Source: an uncultured Eubacteriales bacterium (GTDB taxonomy: Bacteria; Bacillota; Clostridia; Oscillospirales; CAG-272). From it: 35,936 bases of DNA. This document shows, piece by piece, positions 10,097 to 18,381 of this stretch. Under the pieces are notes generated by a model. The model did no database searches. It had not been told where the DNA came from and worked only from the letters and a program-made list of their open reading frames with translations. Within the stretch, counting starts at the first letter, position 1; each line of letters opens with the position of its first letter. Position numbers and translations under genes: made by a program. The stretch lies in the NCBI GenBank assembly GCA_900546695.1, contig URDX01000018.1:1-35936 (forward strand), written 5' to 3'.

Positions 10097-11203
10097 TCAG
10101 CTGCGATTCGGCAGCTCGCCGTCGTGCTCGCACATGTATATAAGGGTGTCGATTATCTCGTCCTCGCCTATCTTTCCGACGGTCTCGCCGCCCGAAAATA
10201 CAAGTCCGCAGCCGTCGCCGCAGGCAACGCCGAAATCGGCTCCCTTAGCTTCTCCCGGACCGTTGACCGCACAGCCCATTATGGCGACCTTGAGCCGACG
10301 CGAGGGCTTGACCGTCGCTATGCGGCGCTCAAATTCCTCGGCGAGTCCGATAAGGTCTACCCGCGTGCGTCCGCATGTCGGGCATGAAACAAGCTCAATT
10401 CCGCTCTCTCTGAGCCCGAGCAGATCGAGCAGGCGTGTGCCCTCGAGCACTTCATCCTCGGGGTCGGATGTGAGCGATACACGGATAGTGTCGCCTATGC
10501 CGTCACACAGCAGCGAGCCGATACCTACCGCGTTCTTTACGGTGCCGCGCATGCGGGTGCCCGCCTCTGTCACGCCGAGGTGCAGCGGATATTCGGTACG
10601 CTCGGCAAGTATGCGATACGCACCTATCATGGTGCGGACATTACTCGACTTTACCGATATCACGATATCCGAAAAATCGAATTTTTCAAGCAGCGACGCA
10701 TGGTACAGCGCGCTCTCGCAAAGCGCCTCCGGGGTCGGAGAACCGTATTTTGCGAGTATACTCTGCTCGAGCGAGCCGCCGTTTACGCCGATACGAATCG
10801 GAACACCTGCGCTCCTGCATGCATCGGCGACCGCGCGGACACGCTCATCGCCTCCGATATTGCCCGGATTTATGCGTATCTTGTCCGCACCCGCAGCGAC
10901 CGACTCGAGCGCGGCACGGTAATCAAAATGTATATCGGCGACGAGCGGGACGGTCACGCCGTGCTCATGCAGATAAGCAAATATCGCGGCATGCGCGGGC
11001 GCAGGAACAGTCACGCGAATTATCTGCGCACCCGCCGCCTGCAGCCGCAGCGCCTGAGAAAGACATGCCTCACGGTCGTCGGTCGGGACGTTGAGCATGG
11101 TCTGAACGCTCACGGGAGCATCGCCGCCGACAAGCAGTGCGCTTGTGCCTTCTCTGCCGACGCAGACGGCTCTGCTCGCGCGGCGGTATTCGTTATAATT
11201 CAT
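10097..11203 (-). CDS. ispG: 4-hydroxy-3-methylbut-2-en-1-yl diphosphate synthase (flavodoxin), IspG/GcpE
   Basis: Penultimate step of the MEP isoprenoid pathway: reductive ring opening of methylerythritol cyclodiphosphate to HMBPP by a [4Fe-4S] enzyme. 368 aa, normal for the bacterial short form. Visible: the TIM-barrel start GGDAPVSVQTMLNVPT near 26-41, VADIHFDYRAAL, KIRINPGNIG, and the cluster ligands SCPTCGR near 274-280 and MGCAVNGPGEA near 309-319. The ATG at 11203 has only a weak ribosome site (GGT before an A-run), unlike most neighbours, so translation may be modest. In this block dxr provides an earlier step of the same pathway and uppS uses its products. Confidence 0.97.
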   Translation of the reverse strand: MNYNEYRRASRAVCVGREGTSALLVGGDAPVSVQTMLNVPTDDREACLSQALRLQAAGAQIIRVTVPAPAHAAIFAYLHEHGVTVPLVADIHFDYRAALESVAAGADKIRINPGNIGGDERVRAVADACRSAGVPIRIGVNGGSLEQSILAKYGSPTPEALCESALYHASLLEKFDFSDIVISVKSSNVRTMIGAYRILAERTEYPLHLGVTEAGTRMRGTVKNAVGIGSLLCDGIGDTIRVSLTSDPEDEVLEGTRLLDLLGLRESGIELVSCPTCGRTRVDLIGLAEEFERRIATVKPSRRLKVAIMGCAVNGPGEAKGADFGVACGDGCGLVFSGGETVGKIGEDEIIDTLIYMCEHDGELPNRS

Positions 11204-11230
11204 CTTTTTTTACCGTGCCTTCACGGGAAG

Positions 11231-11350
11231 GCATTCCTTTCGTTTATACTGTCTGATGCGCATCGCGTGAGGGTATTTCCTTTGTTGATATCGTCGTGGA
11301 TGCGGGAGGGATTTACTTTCATTTATACCGTTTGCCGTGCATCAGGTCTG
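11231..11350. repeat. Three decayed tandem copies of a ~40-bp unit (rseP-ispG spacer)
   Basis: Plus strand, three successive blocks start GGCATTCCTTTCGTTTATAC, GGTATTTCCTTTGTTGATAT and GGATTTACTTTCATTTATAC, each followed by CGT/TGT, a TG-rich stretch and (G)GAG or GCGG. They fill most of the spacer and are too diverged for a recent duplication. Alignment was done by eye. Confidence 0.5.
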
Positions 11351-11370
11351 CGGTGCGGCGTTTCAAGTCG

Positions 11371-12402
11371 TCAGAGCAGCCGTCTGATATCGCCGACGGT
11401 CACAAAGACCATCAGCAGCATAAGCAGCGCAAGCCCGACAAAGTGTATTCTTCCCTCTATCTCAGGGTTAAGGTCCTTGCCGCGCAGCATTGCGAGCAGG
11501 AGAAGCAGCGCCCTACCGCCGTCAAGTGCGGGAAGGGGGAGCAGATTGACGACGCCGAGGTTTATGGCGATGACCGCGCAGAGATAGCTCAGGTCTACCG
11601 AGCTCGTCTGTGCCGCCGTGCCTATCTGCTCTGTAATGCCGACGGGTCCCGACATCTGCTCGAGACCGTAGCGCCCCGTTATCAGATCAAAGAGCGAGCC
11701 CCACACCATGCGAACATATGAGTACGACTGAAAGAAGGTGTGTCGCATCAGATTGGAAAACGTCTTTTCCTCCGCGTAGACCTTAAAGTCCATATTTCCG
11801 ACCGCAACGCCCGAGCTCTCCGACACGGGAAACGAAACCTTCTCAAGCGTCACGCGCTCGCCGTCGCGCTCAACGACCACATCGACCGGCTGATAGCCCT
11901 TATCCATCACGGCATATGCAAGGTCGGTGAGCACATGCACGCGGCTGCCGCCGATGCTGATTATCTTATCGTCCTCACAAAGACCGCAGCCTCTGCTGAC
12001 CGAGCTGTCGGTAAATGCGGCGACGGTGGTAGAGCCGAGATTTTTTGCGGTGAAAACAAGCACCGACACGAGAATAAAACCGACGATAAGATTCATGACC
12101 GAGCCCGCAAGCATGATTATCAGCCGCTGCCATCTCGGCTTGTTTACAAGCGCGTCGGCATCGTCGGAGCTCTCGTCTTCCCCCTTCATAGAGACAAAAC
12201 CGCCTATCGGCAGCAGACGGAGCGAATATGCGGTGCCGCTCTTTTTCGATGTGCGGCTGACGAGCTTAGGACCCATGCCGATGGAGAATTCACGTATACA
12301 CACGCCGAAGCAGCGCGCTGCGGTAAAGTGACCGAGCTCGTGAACAAATATGAGCGCGCCGAATACGAGCAGCGCGACGAGAATTGAAATAACAACAGAA
12401 AT
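11371..12402 (-). CDS. rseP: Site-2 zinc metalloprotease, RseP/RasP family
   Basis: Intramembrane protease that cleaves transmembrane anti-sigma factors and signal-peptide remnants. HELGH follows the first hydrophobic helix (residues 21-25 from the chosen start); a PDZ-type middle domain follows; the second metal motif LPALDGGRALL lies near residue 300; the C-terminus is hydrophobic. 343 aa, typical. Start choice: GGAGG at 12414-12410 sits exactly 7 nt before an ATT codon at 12402, and no ATG, GTG or TTG lies between that site and the protease motif. The nearest upstream ATG (12426) has no ribosome site and would place the GGAGG inside the gene. ATT is therefore proposed as a rare start. Family assignment is firm; the start is inferred. 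Confidence 0.93.
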   Translation of the reverse strand: MSVVISILVALLVFGALIFVHELGHFTAARCFGVCIREFSIGMGPKLVSRTSKKSGTAYSLRLLPIGGFVSMKGEDESSDDADALVNKPRWQRLIIMLAGSVMNLIVGFILVSVLVFTAKNLGSTTVAAFTDSSVSRGCGLCEDDKIISIGGSRVHVLTDLAYAVMDKGYQPVDVVVERDGERVTLEKVSFPVSESSGVAVGNMDFKVYAEEKTFSNLMRHTFFQSYSYVRMVWGSLFDLITGRYGLEQMSGPVGITEQIGTAAQTSSVDLSYLCAVIAINLGVVNLLPLPALDGGRALLLLLAMLRGKDLNPEIEGRIHFVGLALLMLLMVFVTVGDIRRLL

Positions 12403-12500
12403 GGTATTACCTCCGATGCAGAGCATCAAATACGTAACGGGCAGTATACGGTACCGCGGGCGCGCGGGAATGCGAAGCGGAATTGTCGTAAACGTGAACA

Positions 12501-12518
12501 GTCTCGAAAAATCGAGAC
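12501..12518. repeat. 7-bp stem hairpin in the dxr-rseP spacer
   Basis: GTCTCGA, four A (plus strand) and TCGAGAC form a perfect short hairpin about 100 nt upstream of rseP. No T-run follows, so it is not a standard terminator. The rest of 12403-12588 shows no convincing promoter. Confidence 0.4.
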
Positions 12519-12588
12519 CAAGCGCCGCAGCCCCGGGCTCTAAGAAGAAGCGCCGACAAAGCAACAGCTCCGTCGGCGGCTCCGAGGG

Positions 12589-13767
12589 TCAGAGCGACAG
12601 CCTGCGCTCTACGGCACGCCGAGCCTCACGATCGGCGGAAATAATATCGTTAATATCCGGGTCGGGGCAGCTTCCGAGCTGCGCGACCGTCTCACCGACA
12701 AGGTCGAAAATATCGGTAAAGCTGCCGACCGCACCACGCAGAAAATATCCGACTGCGGCTTCATTTGCGGCGTTCAATACGGCGGGCATAGTGCCGCCGA
12801 CTCGCAGCGCGTCATAAGCGAGCCCGAGCAGCGAAAACGTCTTAATATCGGGCTGAAAGAAGCTGAGCGAGCCGACTGACGTAAGGTCAAGACGCTCGAT
12901 AACGGCATCGCCGCGGCGGGGATAGTGCAGCGCATACGAGATACACGCGCGCATATCGGGCACGGCGAGCTGCGCAAGCACGGCGTTATCAGTATATTCG
13001 ACCATAGAATGAATTATACTCTCGGGGTGAACGACAACGCGCACCCTGTCGGCATCGAGATCGTAAAGACGCGCAGCCTCGATTACCTCAAGCCCCTTAT
13101 TCATAAGAGTTGCGCAGTCAACAGTTATCTTCGGTCCCATCATCCATGTAGGATGGCGCAGCGCCTGTTCGCGCGCCACACTGCCAAGCATCTCGCGGGT
13201 GTAGCCGCGAAAGGGTCCGCCCGAAGCGGTAAGTATGACCGAACGCAGCTCGCGTTCCTCGTCTGCACGGGCTTGCAGGCACTGAAACACCGCACAGTGC
13301 TCGCTGTCGACGGGCAGAATGCGGACACCGCGTGCTCGCGCAGCGCTCATTACGAGCTCGCCCGCAGCGACAAGCGTCTCTTTATTCGCAAGTGCAACAT
13401 CATGCCCCGCCTCGATAGCGGCAAGGGTCGGAAAAAGCCCGGCAAAGCCCGACGTTGAGTTGAAAACGATATCGGCATCGGGCAGCGCCGCGACCTCGGA
13501 TGCGGCATTTTCGCCGTCGATAACCTTTGTATCCGTGTCGGCTATCGCGATGCGCAGCCTTGCGGCAGCCTCAGGGTCACGTACAGCACAGAAGCGCGGG
13601 TGAAACTGTCTGACCTGATCCTCAAGCTGTCCGACGCTCGAGGCGGCGGATACAGCAATGACCTCGGCTCCCGTCCGCGCGGCGACGTCAAGCGTCTGTC
13701 TGCCGACGGAGCCGGTCGAGCCGAGGACAACAATCCTCTTATCTTTCGGTTCTTTATACCTGTTCAT
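12589..13767 (-). CDS. dxr: 1-deoxy-D-xylulose 5-phosphate reductoisomerase
   Basis: NADPH-dependent rearrangement and reduction of DXP to methylerythritol phosphate, the committed MEP-pathway step. 392 aa, normal. Visible: nucleotide-binding LGSTGSVGRQTLDV at about 15-28, NSTSGFAG, ALANKETLV, metal-binding PVDSEH, the substrate loop TASGGPFRGY, HPTWMMGPKITVD with MNKGLEVIEA, and C-terminal LNAANEAAVGYF. AAGGAT lies about 12 nt before the ATG, a longer gap than usual. It sits between cdsA and rseP as in many Clostridia; ispG, two genes on, is in the same pathway. Confidence 0.97.
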   Translation of the reverse strand: MNRYKEPKDKRIVVLGSTGSVGRQTLDVAARTGAEVIAVSAASSVGQLEDQVRQFHPRFCAVRDPEAAARLRIAIADTDTKVIDGENAASEVAALPDADIVFNSTSGFAGLFPTLAAIEAGHDVALANKETLVAAGELVMSAARARGVRILPVDSEHCAVFQCLQARADEERELRSVILTASGGPFRGYTREMLGSVAREQALRHPTWMMGPKITVDCATLMNKGLEVIEAARLYDLDADRVRVVVHPESIIHSMVEYTDNAVLAQLAVPDMRACISYALHYPRRGDAVIERLDLTSVGSLSFFQPDIKTFSLLGLAYDALRVGGTMPAVLNAANEAAVGYFLRGAVGSFTDIFDLVGETVAQLGSCPDPDINDIISADREARRAVERRLSL

Positions 13768-13790
13768 TCCGAGATGAAAATCCTTCCGAT

Positions 13791-13910
13791 GACATTATTA
13801 CCGCTCATGCTTCGCATGCAATCACCGCAGCACGCCGAGCGGACACGGCATTTTTGCCGCTCATGCACCACTAACCGTCGTGTCGTCACGGTGCAGCATG
13901 CAGCGGACAA
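13791..13910. repeat. Decayed tandem duplication (~57 bp) in the cdsA-dxr spacer
   Basis: Plus strand, ATTACCGCTCATGC at 13797-13810 recurs as TTGCCGCTCATGC at 13855-13867. On the minus strand both copies contain TGTCCGCT...TGCTGC...GTGA...GCATGAGCGG followed by an A/T-rich AATG. Two diverged copies make up almost the whole 144-nt spacer. Confidence 0.5.
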
Positions 13911-13911
13911 A

Positions 13912-14751
13912 TCAGAGATTCTGCTCAAAGAACGGGAACATAAGACAGAAGATATAAACGACGGAGGTCGTCGCAATCGTGCTGTCAAAACGGTCGAGCA
14001 CGCCGCCGTGCCCGGGGAGCAGAAAGCCGTAATCCTTGATTCCGTACGAACGCTTTACCACCGATGCAATAAGGTCGCCGCACTGAGCAATGAGCGAGAT
14101 AAGCAGTCCCATGATTGCAAGCGTTACGTAGTTGACGTGAACGCTGAAGAAGCGGTCGCATATGATTCCGTAAATAATCGAGCAGAGGCAGGTGCAGATG
14201 ATAGCGCCGACAGCGCCCTCGACCGTCTTTTTCGGCGAGACCTCAGGGATAAGCTTATGCCGACCGAAAAATCTGCCGCAGAAGTATGCAAAGCTGTCAC
14301 TGACCCACGGGAAAATAAGCGCAAAGAAGAAGATAAAGGTTCCGTGATATGCGACATCGCGCAGACGGACAAGTGATGCAAAGCCGAAGAGAACGTATAC
14401 CATCATTACCGTCAGCACCGCCGCATCGCCGAACTTTATCTTATTCTTTGAAAATACGACAACCGAGAACAGAAAAATTATGTAGATAAAGAGCTGGAAG
14501 AACAGCTTCATGAAGAAATTTTCCGCACTCATGGCAGGATAGCGTGTGGTAATGATAGAAGAGACCGACAGAATATAGGTCGGAATGCACACAAGAAGAT
14601 TAGCGCGCAGCCCGACACAGCCGAGCAGCTCGTATGCCGCACATATGGAGAGAAAGGTCACAAGAACGAGAAACGCGGGTGATCTCGAAAAGATCAGAAA
14701 GGGTATCATTATCGTTATCGCTACGACAGCCGTCGTTATTCTCTGCTTCAA
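13912..14751 (-). CDS. cdsA: Phosphatidate cytidylyltransferase (CDP-diglyceride synthase)
   Basis: Integral membrane enzyme making CDP-diacylglycerol from phosphatidate and CTP for phospholipid synthesis. 279 aa with about eight hydrophobic segments from the N-terminus (TTAVVAITIMIPFLIF) to the end. Catalytic signature near 240-262: KRSYGIKDYG, LPGHGGVLDRFDS; also SDSFAYFCGRFFGRHKL and SPKKTVEGA. The start is TTG at 14751, preceded by GAGGTGG with a 6-nt gap; no ATG is better placed. It lies 31 nt after uppS in the same direction. Confidence 0.96.
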   Translation of the reverse strand: MKQRITTAVVAITIMIPFLIFSRSPAFLVLVTFLSICAAYELLGCVGLRANLLVCIPTYILSVSSIITTRYPAMSAENFFMKLFFQLFIYIIFLFSVVVFSKNKIKFGDAAVLTVMMVYVLFGFASLVRLRDVAYHGTFIFFFALIFPWVSDSFAYFCGRFFGRHKLIPEVSPKKTVEGAVGAIICTCLCSIIYGIICDRFFSVHVNYVTLAIMGLLISLIAQCGDLIASVVKRSYGIKDYGFLLPGHGGVLDRFDSTIATTSVVYIFCLMFPFFEQNL

Positions 14752-14782
14752 AAATTGCCACCTCGCCGTAATTTATTTTCTG

Positions 14783-15604
14783 TCACTTTACTCCTACGGT
14801 AGACTCAACACCGCCGTATCTCCGCTGCCGCGAAAGAAAATCGCGGATGCTGTCGTTTACGTCGCCCTGCCGATAATCGGGCCAAAGCACGGGAGAAAAT
14901 ATAAGCTCCGAATATGAGGACTGCCACAACAGAAAGTTCGACAGCCGCTTATCGCCCGCCGTTCTGACTATCATGTCGGGCGGCGGGCAGGGGTATGTGT
15001 AAAGATGCCGCTCGATGTCCTCTTCGGTCAGGTCGTAACCGTCGCCGCTGAGCGTTCCCTGCGCGGTGCGCTCTCGCACGGCTTCGTTTACAGCGTGTAC
15101 AAGCTCTGCTCTGCCGCCGTAGTTAAGAGCAATATTGAGTACGCGGTCATAGCACGCGGATTTTTCATCGAGGTCACGTATGAGCTGCTGCGTTTTTTCG
15201 TCGAACGGAGAAATATCGCCTATTACGACGAAATGCACCCGCTTCTTTTCGATGAGCTTCATCGCGCGTTTAAGATAACGGCGCAGTATCATGAGAATAG
15301 CGTTAACCTCATGCCTCGGACGCTTCCAGTTCTCGGTGGAAAAAGCATAGACGGTGACATAGCGTATGCCGATGTCGGCGCAATACTCCGCCACCTGCTC
15401 GAAGGATACCATACCTTCCTTATGTCCTGATTCACGCGCAAGCCCGCGCGCGGTCGCCCATCTGCCGTTGCCATCCATTATGAAGGCAACGTGTCTCAGA
15501 CCGCTCTCGCGCACAAGCGCCGTACCCTCGGAGAGCAGCTCGTCGCTGACCCCGTATGAATTTATTACATACGGCGTCTCCGCCGCAGCCGTATTGCCGC
15601 TCAT
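14783..15604 (-). CDS. uppS: Isoprenyl transferase (undecaprenyl diphosphate synthase type)
   Basis: Cis-prenyltransferase adding isopentenyl units to farnesyl diphosphate to form the C55 lipid carrier for wall synthesis. 273 aa, including a ~35-residue N-terminal extension. Motifs: HVAFIMDGNGRWATARG (catalytic Asp in MDGN), FSTENWKRP, ALNYGGRAEL, RTAGDKRLSNFLLWQ and YSELIF. Start ATG at 15604 has AAGGAG 6 nt upstream; an internal start nearer the core is possible but less well supported. Upstream is a 129-nt spacer with repeats, so it may have some independent transcription. Confidence 0.96.
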   Translation of the reverse strand: MSGNTAAAETPYVINSYGVSDELLSEGTALVRESGLRHVAFIMDGNGRWATARGLARESGHKEGMVSFEQVAEYCADIGIRYVTVYAFSTENWKRPRHEVNAILMILRRYLKRAMKLIEKKRVHFVVIGDISPFDEKTQQLIRDLDEKSACYDRVLNIALNYGGRAELVHAVNEAVRERTAQGTLSGDGYDLTEEDIERHLYTYPCPPPDMIVRTAGDKRLSNFLLWQSSYSELIFSPVLWPDYRQGDVNDSIRDFLSRQRRYGGVESTVGVK

Positions 15605-15616
15605 AGCTCTCTCCTT

Positions 15617-15678
15617 TCACCGCCCGATTCGTTCGGTCGGTTCTTTTCAGTCCTATCGGTTCTGTTTTTAGTTCTGCC
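15617..15678. repeat. Degenerate ~19-20-bp repeats in the frr-uppS spacer
   Basis: On the minus strand three successive blocks, GCAGAACTAAAAACAGAACC, ATAGGACTGAAAAGAACCG and ACCGAACGAATCGGGCGG, share an (A)GAAC...AACCG pattern. They are short and diverged, so a chance resemblance cannot be excluded. Confidence 0.35.
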
Positions 15679-15733
15679 TCTCCGTATTATACGGCGGTCG
15701 AATGATTCAAATACCAAAGCACCGGCTGTCGGC

Positions 15734-16288
15734 TCAGATGGACATGATTTCCTTCTTCTTTGCCTCGGTAAGCGAATCTATCTCCTTGATATACTTATCG
15801 GTGAGGTCCTGAACAGCCTTCTCGGACTGCTTTACCTCATCCTCGGTCATCTCGTTTGCCTTCTTCATTTCCTTGCAGTGATCGTTTGCATCGCGGCGGA
15901 TGTTGCGGATAGCAACCTTTGCCTCCTCGCCGAGCTTTTCGGTTTGCTTAGTGACCTCGCGACGGCGCTCCTCGTTGAGCGCAGGGAAGCAGAGACGGAT
16001 TACCTTGCCGTCGTCGATAGGAGTGATGCCGAGGTCGGATGCCTGAATAGCCTTGCCGATGTCCTTAAGCAGCTTAGACTCCCAGGGCTGAATGACGATG
16101 GTGCGTGCGTCGGTGACCTTTACCTCCGCAACGTTATTGATAGGGGTGGGTGTGCCGTAATAATCAACATTTATCTTTGCAAGCAGCGAGGGGTTCGCTC
16201 TGCCTACGCGGATACCGTCAAGATCCTCCTCATAGACGGATATCGACTTCTTCATCCTTGCTTCAAATTCTTTCGTATCGAGTTTCAT
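15734..16288 (-). CDS. frr: Ribosome recycling factor
   Basis: Splits post-termination ribosomes together with EF-G. 184 aa, the exact usual size. Recognisable along the whole length: RMKKSISVYEEDLDGIRVGR at the start, VDYYGTPTPINNVAEV, PWESKLLKDIGKAIQASDLG, and R-rich EERRREVTKQ. Start ATG at 16288 preceded by AAGGAG. It follows pyrH by 53 nt, the conserved pairing. Confidence 0.98.
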   Translation of the reverse strand: MKLDTKEFEARMKKSISVYEEDLDGIRVGRANPSLLAKINVDYYGTPTPINNVAEVKVTDARTIVIQPWESKLLKDIGKAIQASDLGITPIDDGKVIRLCFPALNEERRREVTKQTEKLGEEAKVAIRNIRRDANDHCKEMKKANEMTEDEVKQSEKAVQDLTDKYIKEIDSLTEAKKKEIMSI

Positions 16289-16341
16289 TTCGTTATCTCC
16301 TTAAAATAGATTATATATTACGGGGACGCTCCCCAAGATTA

Positions 16342-17055
16342 TCAGCCTGAAATCTCGGTTCCGATAGCCGCGCCGTTTACAACGCGCAGTATATTATCGG
16401 GGTCGTCGAGCCCGAAGATGACGATGGGCAGGTCATTGTCCTTTGCAAGCGTTGCCGCGGTGGAATCAATGACGGTGAGCTGATGCTCAAGCATATACAT
16501 ATGCGAGATGGATGCCAGACGCTCAGCGTTCGGATCCTTGCGGGGGTCGGAGGTATAGACAGCGTCGATGTTCTTAGCCATGAGCACCGCGTCGCAGTTG
16601 GTTTCAACGGCATAGTGAACAGCGGCGGTATCGGTCGAGAAAAAGGGTCTGCCGAGTCCGCAGCCGTATATAACCACCTTGCCCTTTTCGAGATGATGCA
16701 CCGCGCGGTTGCGGATGTAGGGCTCTGCTATCTCATGCATGGCGATAGCGGTCATGACGCGGGTGGTGATGCCGAGATGCTCAAGCACATCGGAGATGGC
16801 AAGGGCGTTGATGGTCGTTGCAAGCATTCCCATGTGGTCTGCACGGGTTCTATCCATATCAGCGCCCATTCTGCCGCGCCAGATGTTGCCCGCACCTACG
16901 ACTATCGAGACCTGAACGCCCTCATCGAGACAGCGGCGAACATTTTCACCTACGCGCCTGATAAAGCCGTAGTCAAGAATCGAGCCGTCGGATGCGAGCG
17001 CCTCGCCCGAAAGCTTAAGAAGAACACGTTTGTACTTAGGTGTATTGCTATTCAT
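16342..17055 (-). CDS. pyrH: UMP kinase
   Basis: Phosphorylates UMP to UDP in pyrimidine synthesis (bacterial amino-acid-kinase family). 237 aa. Motifs: VLLKLSGEALA at the N-terminus, VVGAGNIWRGR, ADHMGMLATTINALA, GCGLGRPFFSTDTAA and AVYTSDPRKDPNA. The ATG at 17055 is chosen over an upstream in-frame start at 17169 because it has AAAGGCGG 7 nt upstream and the protein then begins MNSNTPKYKRVLLKLSG like its family. The upstream start would overlap the promoter. First gene of the pyrH-to-polC transcript. Confidence 0.97.
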   Translation of the reverse strand: MNSNTPKYKRVLLKLSGEALASDGSILDYGFIRRVGENVRRCLDEGVQVSIVVGAGNIWRGRMGADMDRTRADHMGMLATTINALAISDVLEHLGITTRVMTAIAMHEIAEPYIRNRAVHHLEKGKVVIYGCGLGRPFFSTDTAAVHYAVETNCDAVLMAKNIDAVYTSDPRKDPNAERLASISHMYMLEHQLTVIDSTAATLAKDNDLPIVIFGLDDPDNILRVVNGAAIGTEISG

Positions 17056-17181
17056 AGTTATTCCGCCTTTCAACGCAAATATTCTGTTTAAAGTGTCACG
17101 GAAGAAATGCTTCCCGCTTTTCGCGCAAAGCTGCCGCGGACGGTAATGCCCACCGATAGGTTTGCACACGCAACTGTGATG

Positions 17182-17210
17182 ATTTTACACGAAAAAGCGC
17201 GATTTGTAAA
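17182..17210 (-). promoter_or_regulatory. Promoter of the pyrH operon
   Basis: Minus strand TTTACA (17210-17205), 17-bp spacer, TAAAAT (17187-17182). It predicts a leader of about 120 nt before pyrH. The rest of the 17056-17433 gap holds only this leader, AT-rich DNA around 17210-17275, GC-rich DNA with no recognised feature, and the tsf terminator. Confidence 0.65.
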
Positions 17211-17384
17211 TAGTTAATTTCAATTATTTGCAGTTATTTAATAATTGCGGGCATATAATTAAAGATAAGATTAAGGAAATGAGCCGCGGCCCATCCCCAC
17301 CGGTATAGAAAGCCAGACGTGAACAGGTCGTCACAGCCTGCCGAGAAAATAATACCGACAGCCGCATCCCGCCTACCCGCTCGC

Positions 17385-17426
17385 AAAAAACAGGCAGATG
17401 CCGAATATGGCACCTGCCTGAAAAAA
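17385..17426 (-). terminator. Rho-independent terminator after tsf
   Basis: Minus strand stem CAGGCAGgTGCC / GGCAtCTGCCTG with a 6-nt loop, followed by six T (17390-17385). It begins 8 nt past the tsf stop, closing the rpsB-tsf transcript. The flanking A-run on the other side would also allow weak termination in the opposite direction. Confidence 0.88.
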
Positions 17427-17433
17427 TTCATAA

Positions 17434-18369
17434 TTACTTGATCATGCTTGCGATCTCTTCAGCGAAGTTATCCTCGCGCTTCTGGAGACCCTCGCCCTTC
17501 TCAAAGCGATAGAAGTTTTTAATCTTGATAGAGCCGCCGAGCTCCTTAGCGGTAGCTGCGGTGTAAGCAGCAACGGTCATCTTGTCATCCTTGACATACT
17601 CCTGCTCGCAGAGACAATACTTCTCGTAGAACTTAGAGAGCTTACCCATTACCATCTTCTCGATAATAGCCTCGGGCTTGTTCTTGTTCTTCTCGTCGTT
17701 TGCGATCTGAGCCTTGATTATCTCCTTCTCCTCATCAAGAGCGGACTGCGGAACGTCCTCCTTGTTTACGTAAACAGCGGGAACGCCTGCGCCTGCAAGC
17801 TGAAGAGCGATGTTCTTTGCGTATACGGCAAAATCGGGAGCGTTCTTTGCAGCGTCGTCAGCATCGAACTCAACGAGGATACCGGTCTGACCCTTACCGT
17901 GTACGTAAGAGCCGATGGTGCCGTGAGCAACGACGAAACGGCGAATCTGAATGTTCTCACCGATGGTGTAAATCTTATCCTTAAGAGCAGCCTCGACGGT
18001 GTCTGCGCCGCCTGCGTATGCGCAAGCCATGAGAGCGTCGTTATCTGCGGGATCGCATGCGAGAACGGTGTCGAGAAGTCCGTCTACGAATGCCTGGAAA
18101 TCAGCGTTCTTGGCAACGAAGTCGGTCTCGGAGTTAACCTCGATCATAGCAGCCTTGTCGTGAGCATCGTTGAACTTGATAGCAACAAGTCCCTCTGCTG
18201 CGATTCTGTCTGCCTTCTTAGCAGCAACGGCAAGTCCGCGCTCGCGCAGAACCTTTACCGCACCGTCAAAATCGCCGTCGGTCTCAACAAGCGCCTTCTT
18301 GCAGTCCATCATGCCGCAGCCGGTCTTAGCTCTCAGCTCGGCAACCATCTTTGCTGTAATCTGTGCCAT
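17434..18369 (-). CDS. tsf: Translation elongation factor Ts
   Basis: Guanine-nucleotide exchange factor for EF-Tu. 311 aa, usual length. N-terminal UBA-like domain with the signature LRAKTGCGMMDCKKAL, then VNSETDFVAKNADFQAFV, and the C-terminal dimer/core regions (NIALQLAGAGVPAVYV, KMVMGKLSKFYEKYCL). ATG at 18369 with GAAAGGAT upstream. Pairs with rpsB across a 120-nt spacer containing two hairpins, followed at once by a strong terminator. Confidence 0.98.
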   Translation of the reverse strand: MAQITAKMVAELRAKTGCGMMDCKKALVETDGDFDGAVKVLRERGLAVAAKKADRIAAEGLVAIKFNDAHDKAAMIEVNSETDFVAKNADFQAFVDGLLDTVLACDPADNDALMACAYAGGADTVEAALKDKIYTIGENIQIRRFVVAHGTIGSYVHGKGQTGILVEFDADDAAKNAPDFAVYAKNIALQLAGAGVPAVYVNKEDVPQSALDEEKEIIKAQIANDEKNKNKPEAIIEKMVMGKLSKFYEKYCLCEQEYVKDDKMTVAAYTAATAKELGGSIKIKNFYRFEKGEGLQKREDNFAEEIASMIK

Positions 18370-18381
18370 AATTTTATATCC

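Noticed and set aside
17234..17431. 65-codon minus-strand frame between tsf and pyrH
   Set aside because: It starts inside the tsf terminator stem and has no supporting ribosome site.
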